DNA of 11,670 nt from Pontiella sp. Its GTDB lineage: Bacteria > Verrucomicrobiota > Kiritimatiellia > Kiritimatiellales > Pontiellaceae. The stretch spans positions 1-11,670 of the forward strand of contig JAOZKS010000048.1 of assembly GCA_029935255.1 (NCBI GenBank), read 5' to 3'. Each line of letters begins with the position of its first letter. Within the stretch, counting starts at the first letter, position 1. Below, piece by piece: positions 6,211 to 11,670 of this stretch. The position numbers were made by a program, and so were the translations under genes. Under the pieces are notes generated by a model. The model was given only the letters and a program-made list of their open reading frames with translations, did no database searches and was not told where the DNA came from.

Positions 6211-6868
6211 GGGAAGTAGGAAGATCTAAAAGTGGTTTTTGCTGCAATGAAAAGGCCGGGGGAGCATCGAGCCCTTTGCAGATTTTGGTGGTGACCCAGG
6301 CGGTGAGTTGGGTTTTGCGTTGAAAGTAGCGTTCGGTGCGCCCCGACCTTCGGGCGAAGAAACGCAGCGGGGGATTATGGGGGTAGGCGTGGATTTCTGC
6401 GATGTATAGAACGCCCGCCGTTCCGGCATCGATGACGCGGATATGGATCAAGGCTTCATATTTCCCAAAGAAACGTTTTCCTGCGGCGAGGTAGATGAGG
6501 TCGAATGTGGTGGCTGAGGTTTGTTCCCGGTGAAGCTCCCTGATATCGGTTCGCTGGTTTTTTTCGTTGATGTAGTGGTAATGGCCATCACCCATTCCAA
6601 TGATTGGAAAATCGGTTGTTCCTGTCTTTGAAACCGAGCGGGCATATTCAGATTGAATGCGCAGGATCAAATCCGGTTGCTCCAGCAGGTGGGCTACGAC
6701 CTCGAAGCGCACGGACTGCACCCCGGAGCTCACAATACGGATGCACTTTTTCTTGAGCAGAGCCGTAGCCGCGGGATCGTGCAGCAATTCAGCGCGATCA
6801 AGTGCAAACGCACTTCCGGCCATTAGCACAATGATTGCCGTAATAAACTGTAGTGCCGAGGATTTCAT
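6203..6868 (-). CDS. Predicted secreted or periplasmic protein of unknown function
   Basis: The 221-residue product begins with a clear signal peptide (MKSSALQFITAIIVLMAGSAFA, likely cleaved after residue 22). The mature part is a mixed alpha/beta-looking chain: RIVSSGVQSVRFEVVAHLL (about 44-62), a His/Tyr-rich GDGHYHYINEK (94-104), then strands such as TFDLIYLAAGKRFFG (121-135) and AGVLYIAEIHAYP (151-163), and a basic C-terminus. I recognise no family and no catalytic motif. There is no good Shine-Dalgarno before the ATG; the signal peptide is the reason for the start. It overlaps the membrane-protein gene by 8 bp, so they may act together at the envelope. It starts 57 bp after the end of the flavoprotein gene on the same strand, so it could be read from that transcript or from its own promoter. 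Confidence 0.75.
   Translation of the reverse strand: MKSSALQFITAIIVLMAGSAFALDRAELLHDPAATALLKKKCIRIVSSGVQSVRFEVVAHLLEQPDLILRIQSEYARSVSKTGTTDFPIIGMGDGHYHYINEKNQRTDIRELHREQTSATTFDLIYLAAGKRFFGKYEALIHIRVIDAGTAGVLYIAEIHAYPHNPPLRFFARRSGRTERYFQRKTQLTAWVTTKICKGLDAPPAFSLQQKPLLDLPTSHE
6595..6609. repeat. 15-bp perfect palindrome TTCCAATGATTGGAA inside a coding region
   Basis: Seven bases on each side of a central G are exact reverse complements. It shares the pattern TTCCA-N5-TGGAA with the dyad at 3938-3954. It lies within the secreted-protein gene, where it encodes part of DFPIIGMG on the opposite strand, so it may be coincidental. Confidence 0.4.
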
Positions 6869-6924
6869 GGGAACGCAACATTAGAGAGCAACCCCCTGTG
6901 GGCAATCAATGCAGAAACCCAAGA

Positions 6925-9078
6925 TTATGCAACGGGCTCGGTGACGAGCGAAACCTTCTGGATGCTGATGGCGTCGACCGGGCAGGCGGCCACGCAGGCC
7001 CCGCAACGGATGCAGTCGTCTTGATTGATCCAGATTTGACTGACTTCATCCGCCTTTTCAGCGATGTCCCAACCGACCACGCGGCCTTCATGATCGTGAT
7101 GAAGCGATTTGATCTTCAGGATGCAGTCGGGGCGTGGCTTGGCCTTGACGCACCAGTCGCAGTAGATGCATTTATCAGAGTCGATCTCATATTTATAGTG
7201 GCATTGGTAGCAGCGTTGCGCCTCGTCAACAGAGGCTTCCTCGCCGAAGCCCAACTCGACTTCGGTGGGCAGGTCGCGCTGTTCCAGCCCGAGGGTCGGC
7301 ATGGCTTGCAACGGAACCGCGTCCATTTCGCGAATACGGCCGGACTCGGTCACATCCTCGATTTTCGCAAAGTCCTTCAAGCGGACTTTGCCCATCAGAA
7401 ATTGATCGACCGCTCGCGCGGATTCCTTGGCATGGCCAATGGCTTGAATCAGCGAGCTTGCACCGGTGGCATAGTCGCCGGCGGCAAAAATCTTGTCCTT
7501 CGCCGTGGCATAGGCGGAGCCACTTTTCAACCAGCCATCTTCACTGGCCAAGTCGGCTTTGAGTGCATCGTCGATCCATCCCGTGTCTGGAAACTGGCCC
7601 GTGGCCAGTAGTACGGTATCCACCGGAATCTCAAACTCACTCCCTTTGATCTCCACCGGACGGCGGCGTCCGCTGGCATCGGGGGTGCCGAGTTCGGTAC
7701 GGATAAACTGCATGGCCTTCATCTGTCCATTTTCGCCGATGTACGCCTTCGGAGTCACCATGGTTTCAAGCGGAATGTGCTCGTGTTCGAGTTCTTCGAG
7801 TTCGCCGGGTGTGACGAGCATTTCATCGGTCGAACGGCGGTACCAAACGTTTACGTTGCCTTTTGGCATGCGCAGGATGGAGCCGGCTGCGGTTTTGTCG
7901 GCCAATTCCTCTTCGATCTGCACCGTGGTTGCACCCAGTCGGCGGGCGGTGCGCGCGCAGTCCATGGCGGTAAACCCGCCACCGATCACAACGACCTTTT
8001 CTCCAATTTCCGTGGTTCCGTTATCGTTGACATCCAGAAGGAAGTCGAGACCGTGGCGAATGCCATCAAGTTCCTTGCCCGGCAGATCCAGCAGGTTCGG
8101 GCGCAGCGTTCCGGCGGCCATCACCACCGCATCGTTCTGTTCGGTGAGTTTGGAAAGGGTAATGGTTTTACCGATTTCCGTGTTGCAGACTATCTTCACT
8201 CCCAACGCAGTGATCTGTTCGATTTCCTTTGCGATAATATCGCGCGGAAGACGGAAAACCGGGATGCCCTGGTTCATCATGCCGCCGGGGATGCGATGTT
8301 TTTCGTAGACGGTAACTTGGTGGCCCAGCAAGGCGAGCTGGCGTGCGGCGGCAAGTCCAGCTACGCCGGAGCCCACGATGGCTACGCTTTTCCCTGAATC
8401 GTTGAACCATTTTTCTGCAATCACCAAATCCTGTTGTTTGAAGTCGGCCGCCGAACGCTTTGAGAAGCAGATGGCCACCGGCTCTCCGAGACCTTCCCGG
8501 CCATGGCGGCATTCCGACTCGCATGGGCGGGCGCACACACGGCCGAGCACGGCGGGGAAGACGTTGTCGCGCAGGTTAATGTTGTAGGCCTCTTCGTGGC
8601 GGCCTTCGTAGATGGCCGAGAGATAGCCGGGAATGTCGGTCGAGGCTGGACAGGCTTTCTGGCAGGGAATGTTTTTCCCGAGCCAGTCGAAGTCTTTCGG
8701 CTCATCGGCCTTCCCGTTTAGCTTGGAGAGCGCACAGGAGGTGAGGGGGGTATCTCCGGATTCACGCTTTTCGTTCCAGCCGCCGAGGATATAGTCCTGT
8801 GGAACGAGGGGGCCATCGGACGCTTTGTCCTGCCGCTTGGAGGCCTCGATGATTTTCTGCATCCGAGGGTCGGTGCTTCCGCTGGAAATTGCCCGGCCTG
8901 CAAAAATGACGGCGGAATAGACATCGCCACGGGTGGAGTCGCGCTGGTCGTGGGCAAGGGCGATCAGTTCAAAAACGCGCGGTTCTTCCGGCACACCTTG
9001 GCGGCAGAGCAGTTCCACCGCTTCGTCGCACTGTCCGGCGTTGATGAGCTCTTCGGCTTCGTTCAATAGCGGCTTCAT
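6925..9078 (-). CDS. GltD-like NAD(P)H:acceptor flavoprotein with extra 4Fe-4S ferredoxin domain
   Basis: The 717-residue cytoplasmic protein is built like the glutamate synthase small subunit but longer at both ends. Residues 1-85 are helical and TPR-like. An N-terminal Fe-S region has IPCQKACPAST (C139, C143) and CARPCESEC (C182, C186, C190). The FAD site is VAIVGSGVAGLAAA (232-245), the NAD(P) site VVVIGGGFTAMDCA (362-375), and FAAGDYATG (531-539) is the typical GltD C-terminal flavin motif. The C-terminal extension carries C623, C626, C637, C640, C643 and C652, then a classic CIRCGACVAACP cluster (C689, C692, C695, C699). It should take electrons from NAD(P)H and pass them through FAD and Fe-S clusters. 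The 4-bp ATGA overlap with the siroheme reductase strongly suggests it is that enzyme's electron donor. No glutamate synthase large subunit is present in the window, so GltBD function is unlikely. The partner role is inference. Confidence 0.9.
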   Translation of the reverse strand: MKPLLNEAEELINAGQCDEAVELLCRQGVPEEPRVFELIALAHDQRDSTRGDVYSAVIFAGRAISSGSTDPRMQKIIEASKRQDKASDGPLVPQDYILGGWNEKRESGDTPLTSCALSKLNGKADEPKDFDWLGKNIPCQKACPASTDIPGYLSAIYEGRHEEAYNINLRDNVFPAVLGRVCARPCESECRHGREGLGEPVAICFSKRSAADFKQQDLVIAEKWFNDSGKSVAIVGSGVAGLAAARQLALLGHQVTVYEKHRIPGGMMNQGIPVFRLPRDIIAKEIEQITALGVKIVCNTEIGKTITLSKLTEQNDAVVMAAGTLRPNLLDLPGKELDGIRHGLDFLLDVNDNGTTEIGEKVVVIGGGFTAMDCARTARRLGATTVQIEEELADKTAAGSILRMPKGNVNVWYRRSTDEMLVTPGELEELEHEHIPLETMVTPKAYIGENGQMKAMQFIRTELGTPDASGRRRPVEIKGSEFEIPVDTVLLATGQFPDTGWIDDALKADLASEDGWLKSGSAYATAKDKIFAAGDYATGASSLIQAIGHAKESARAVDQFLMGKVRLKDFAKIEDVTESGRIREMDAVPLQAMPTLGLEQRDLPTEVELGFGEEASVDEAQRCYQCHYKYEIDSDKCIYCDWCVKAKPRPDCILKIKSLHHDHEGRVVGWDIAEKADEVSQIWINQDDCIRCGACVAACPVDAISIQKVSLVTEPVA

Positions 9079-10658
9079 TTTACAAATTTCTTGAAGGATT
9101 CGATGCCCACGCGCTCGCAGAAGTCGACGAAGAGTTCGGAGCCGCTTTCGCGGTGGGCAAGGTAGGTATCGAGAATCTTTTTCACGGCGGGAACAATTTT
9201 CTCAGCGGTTGTATCACAGAGGTATTCCGCAATTTTTCCGGCTTCGCTCAATTTGCCGCCAACGAAGATGCTATAGCCCTCCGTGCTTCCACCGTCGGCA
9301 TTACGGGTGCGGGTTCCGCGCAGGCCGATGTCCGCAATCCAGCCATGTGCGCAATTGTTCGGGCATCCTGTAATGTTGATACGCAGGGTGCCGATGGCTT
9401 TCGAATAGGTTTCATCGTTCGCCAGCGCGGCGTAGAGGCGGTGATAGGCGTCCGGTGAGTCGGAGACGGCCATTTTGCACATTGTGATTCCGACGCACGC
9501 AACGATATCCGGAAGATGCTCGTGGCCGTCGGTACGGAAGCCCGCTTCATGAAGTGCAGCAATGAGTTTTTCAACATTCTCATTCGGCACGTCGTGGAGC
9601 TCGATGTTTTGGCGGTTGGTGAACATGAGGATACCGCCGCCGAACTCGTCGGCCAGTTTGGAAATGATGCGCGACTCCGTCGTTTTTATTTCCGAACGGG
9701 GGATCAGGATGCGGACGATGCTCTTGCCTGCCTCTTGCTGTGGGATTACTTCCTCGCCGTTGATCGACATTCTTCCAATAGTAGGAACCGGGTCTTTGGA
9801 AAATTCAATGGCATCGAGCCCTTGGACATCCTTTTCCTTCAGAATCTCGATGAGTACATCACCGAACTTCTTCGCGCCCATTTGATCGACCACCACTTTG
9901 AGGCGGGAATGCGTGCGCTTGCGGCGGTCGCCGTGACGGCGGAAGACTTCGATGGCGGCGCGGGTGACATCGAGCACGAGCTCTTCCGGAACCCAGTCGA
10001 AAATGAGCTTGGCGAGATAGGGGCGGGCACCGAGGCCGCCGCCGGCATGATATTTCCAGCCGACCACGCCATCGCGTTCGACCGGGACCCAGCCCTGACA
10101 GTTCATCAGTGTTTGCGCCAGCGCATCGTTGCTCGATGCCACGCTGATCTTATGCTTGCGCGGCAGGTTGCGCTGGTTCTGGATTTCGTCGTCGTCCGCC
10201 ATCCAGCGGATCAGCTTGAGCGAATCGCCCAGCTGATTGGGACCGGCACCCGCGAGGGAATCACCGATAATGTTGCGCGGAACATCGCCGCAGCCGTTCT
10301 TGGTGGTGATGCCCACTTCGGCCATGCCTTCGATGATTTTGTAGATATCTTCCTGCCGAATCCAGTGATATTGAAGCGTCTGGCGGGTGGTGATGCACAT
10401 TTCGTCCTGAGCATATTTTTCACCCAGATCCACCGCGCGGTTGAATTGTTGGGTCGTCATGCGACCGCCGGGGGTCACAACGCGGATCATGAAGAAACTG
10501 GGCTGAAGTTGATGGTACACACCGCTCCACTTGAACATGGCGAGTTCATTGGGGGAAATATCTTCAAACGGGCGTTTCGCGATTTCACGGAAGTCAAAAT
10601 CCGGATTGATCTCCAGTTTATCTTTTTCCACTTGCGTTAAGTCGGGTTGTGCTTTCAT
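9075..10658 (-). CDS. Siroheme and 4Fe-4S-dependent nitrite/sulfite reductase (ferredoxin type)
   Basis: This enzyme performs a six-electron reduction of sulfite to sulfide or nitrite to ammonium in assimilation. The 527 residues contain the two-fold ferredoxin-like repeats and the cofactor motifs: TTRQTLQYHWI (90-100), NGCGDVPRNIIG (121-132), and the four cluster ligands C388-x5-C394 and C432-x3-C436 in TGCPNNCAHGWIADIG. The last cysteine is the shared 4Fe-4S/siroheme ligand in known relatives. The ATG at 10658 is chosen because GAGG lies six bases upstream and the family N-terminus fits; an earlier in-frame ATG at 10748 would add 30 residues in AT-rich DNA without family resemblance. Sulfite and nitrite enzymes of this family are hard to separate by eye, so no gene symbol is given. 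The downstream flavoprotein is probably its reductase partner. No cysH, cysD, nitrate reductase or siroheme gene is nearby. Confidence 0.9.
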   Translation of the reverse strand: MKAQPDLTQVEKDKLEINPDFDFREIAKRPFEDISPNELAMFKWSGVYHQLQPSFFMIRVVTPGGRMTTQQFNRAVDLGEKYAQDEMCITTRQTLQYHWIRQEDIYKIIEGMAEVGITTKNGCGDVPRNIIGDSLAGAGPNQLGDSLKLIRWMADDDEIQNQRNLPRKHKISVASSNDALAQTLMNCQGWVPVERDGVVGWKYHAGGGLGARPYLAKLIFDWVPEELVLDVTRAAIEVFRRHGDRRKRTHSRLKVVVDQMGAKKFGDVLIEILKEKDVQGLDAIEFSKDPVPTIGRMSINGEEVIPQQEAGKSIVRILIPRSEIKTTESRIISKLADEFGGGILMFTNRQNIELHDVPNENVEKLIAALHEAGFRTDGHEHLPDIVACVGITMCKMAVSDSPDAYHRLYAALANDETYSKAIGTLRINITGCPNNCAHGWIADIGLRGTRTRNADGGSTEGYSIFVGGKLSEAGKIAEYLCDTTAEKIVPAVKKILDTYLAHRESGSELFVDFCERVGIESFKKFVK

Positions 10659-10777
10659 TATTCGCCTCGTTTTGAAATTGATGCGCCGGATAATAGCCGG
10701 AATGATGATCGGTTCAATCATTAATTTAAAAACTGTAATGATATACACCTTTTAAATGCGGGCGACTTGATAGGTAA
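10659..10777. promoter_or_regulatory. Divergent AT-rich regulatory region between the siroheme reductase and mqnD
   Basis: These 119 bp separate two divergent start codons and must contain both promoters. AATGAT (10701-10706) and ATCATT (10717-10722) form an inverted repeat with a 10-bp spacer, and a third ATGAT lies at 10738-10742, a possible operator array. A GCCGGA direct repeat occurs near 10685-10701. The central 10721-10757 stretch is strongly AT-rich. I cannot place convincing -35/-10 boxes. Confidence 0.35.
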
Positions 10778-11560
10778 ATGAAAAACAGACCCCTGACATG
10801 CGCATACTCAACCTGTCCGAATGATACATTCATCTTCTGTCAGTTGGCCAAAGAAAGCGATATCGATGTGCACCTGCACGATGTTGAAACCCTCAATCGC
10901 ATGGCATTTGAAGAACGGTTCGACATTACCAAACTCTCCTTCCACGCTTGGCTGCGGGTGCAGGATAAATACGAGCTACTCAATGTCGGTGCTGCGCTTG
11001 GCCGAGGATGCGGCCCGCTGGTGATTGCCCCCAAAGCCCATTGCCTAGTGCCTAGTGCCTCTGTCGCTGTTCCCGGTGAATACACCACGGCACACCTGTT
11101 GTTGCGTCTCTGGAATCCAGAACTTGAACATCGCATTTTTATGCCGTTCGACCAAATCATGGATGCAGTGGAATCGGGCAAGGCCGATGCAGGCGTAATT
11201 ATTCACGAAGGCCGTTTTGTTTTTGAAGAGCGCGGCTTTCAGTGTCTGGAAGATCTGGGCGACTGGTGGGAAGGCGAAACCGGCCTGCCGATCCCGCTCG
11301 GCTGCATCGCCGCCAAGAAAAGCCTCGGAGCCGAACGCATTGCCGAGTTCGAAGCGCGGCTGAAAGCTTCTATCCAAACGGCATTCGCCGATCCCGCCTC
11401 AACGAAAGATTACGTAAAGCAACATGCGCAGGAACTGGCGGATGATGTCACGAGTGCGCACATTAAAACCTACGTCAACGACTTCACCCTCGACCTCGGC
11501 AACGAAGGCCGTGCGGCCATTGACCGATTGCAACAGATGATGCAAAAAACCGGAATTTAG
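10778..11560 (+). CDS. mqnD: 1,4-dihydroxy-6-naphthoate synthase (futalosine pathway of menaquinone synthesis)
   Basis: MqnD converts cyclic de-hypoxanthinyl futalosine to 1,4-dihydroxy-6-naphthoate in the futalosine route to menaquinone, the alternative to the MenF-MenD route. It has a periplasmic-binding-protein-like two-lobed fold. Diagnostic segments are YSTCPNDTFIF (10-20), HDVETLN (34-40), ITKLSFHA (50-57), LGRGCGPLVIA (74-84), VAVPGEYTTA (96-105), and IIHEGRF (141-147), whose His143 corresponds to the catalytic histidine of the Thermus enzyme. They are followed by LGDWWEGETGLPIPLGCI (160-177). Length (260) is normal. A weak TAGG lies a few bases before the ATG. The region at about 84-95 (APKAHCLVPSAS) is encoded partly by a 7-bp tandem repeat and looks unlike the usual family sequence there. 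No other mqn gene is visible in the window. Confidence 0.95.
   Translation: MKNRPLTCAYSTCPNDTFIFCQLAKESDIDVHLHDVETLNRMAFEERFDITKLSFHAWLRVQDKYELLNVGAALGRGCGPLVIAPKAHCLVPSASVAVPGEYTTAHLLLRLWNPELEHRIFMPFDQIMDAVESGKADAGVIIHEGRFVFEERGFQCLEDLGDWWEGETGLPIPLGCIAAKKSLGAERIAEFEARLKASIQTAFADPASTKDYVKQHAQELADDVTSAHIKTYVNDFTLDLGNEGRAAIDRLQQMMQKTGI
11042..11060 (+). repeat. 7-bp tandem repeat (TGCCTAG, about 2.7 copies) inside mqnD
   Basis: TGCCTAG occurs at 11042-11048 and 11049-11055, followed by a partial TGCCT at 11056-11060. It encodes roughly residues 89-94 of MqnD (CLVPSA). Because the unit is not a multiple of three, gain or loss of one copy would shift the mqnD frame. Confidence 0.7.
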
Positions 11561-11632
11561 AAATGCTCTAAAGGGAAGGAAAGGTTGGAAATCGTGAGTC
11601 ACGAAGCTATTTTAATGGTTCTACGTAGATTT

Positions 11633-11670
11633 TTATGGTCGTTCGTAGCAGAAGGTGTAGCCCCGCTTCA
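11633..11670 (-). CDS. Possible 3' end of a minus-strand gene entering from the right edge
   Basis: Read on the minus strand from the edge, the frame AAG CGG GGC TAC ACC TTC ... gives KRGYTFCYERP then TAA at 11635-11633. Codons are GC-ending like those of neighbouring genes, and the position would make it convergent with mqnD, 72 bp away. A second minus-strand frame also stays open from the edge to a TAG at 11607 (ending KIYVEPLK), so the choice is not certain. No family is recognisable from 11 residues. Confidence 0.3.
   Translation of the reverse strand, partial: KRGYTFCYERP

Noticed and set aside
6869..6924. Terminator between the flavoprotein gene and the secreted-protein gene
   Set aside because: Only a very short CCC/GGG pairing is visible and there is no T-tract, so I do not call one.
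6853..7611. Plus-strand open frame antisense to the C-terminal part of the flavoprotein
   Set aside because: The minus strand carries the cysteine clusters and the FAD motif, so this frame is a shadow.
9516..10640. Plus-strand open frame of 374 codons antisense to the siroheme reductase
   Set aside because: The minus strand encodes all expected siroheme/4Fe-4S motifs. The antisense product has no recognisable domain.
10659..10748. N-terminal extension of the siroheme reductase to an ATG at 10748
   Set aside because: The added 30 residues come from AT-rich intergenic DNA and do not resemble the family. The ATG at 10658 has GAGG at proper spacing.

Overview
The window looks like chromosomal DNA of a free-living, Gram-negative-type bacterium with moderately high GC. 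Gene content suggests the Planctomycetes-Verrucomicrobia-Chlamydiae / Kiritimatiellota-Lentisphaerota sphere: futalosine-type menaquinone synthesis (mqnD), a secreted ThuA-domain protein, and a siroheme reductase paired with a GltD-like flavoprotein. This placement is inference from gene content and was not tested by phylogeny. I see no transposase, integrase, phage gene, CRISPR array, tRNA or rRNA.

Layout. Positions 1-1731 (+) hold the tail of an unidentified gene, then nadC (NAD synthesis) and coaX (coenzyme A synthesis), with an ATGA overlap between the last two. A small PGPGW-type membrane protein (1995-1732, -) meets coaX with no intervening base. An ABC-F ATPase of the Uup type (3900-2137, -) lies upstream of it on the same strand, separated by a terminator-like inverted repeat. 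A divergent 113-bp region with two TTCC/GGAA dyads separates the ABC-F gene from a secreted ThuA-ankyrin fusion protein (4014-5321, +).

An untranslated stretch (5322-5502) follows, containing a 54-bp near-perfect palindrome. Next come four minus-strand genes. A probable secreted protein (6868-6203) and a polytopic membrane protein (6210-5503) overlap by 8 bp; neither is assigned a function. Upstream of them, a ferredoxin-type siroheme sulfite/nitrite reductase (10658-9075) overlaps by 4 bp a 717-residue GltD-like NAD(P)H flavoprotein with extra iron-sulfur clusters (9078-6925). Divergent from these is mqnD (10778-11560, +). The last bases may hold the 3' end of a convergent minus-strand gene.

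Functionally this is mostly cofactor and redox housekeeping: NAD, CoA, menaquinone, and assimilatory sulfite or nitrite reduction. The least ordinary items are the reductase/flavoprotein pair, which looks like a self-contained electron-transfer system, the ThuA-ankyrin fusion, and the 54-bp palindrome. I found no convincing evidence of a wholly new defence or mobile system.
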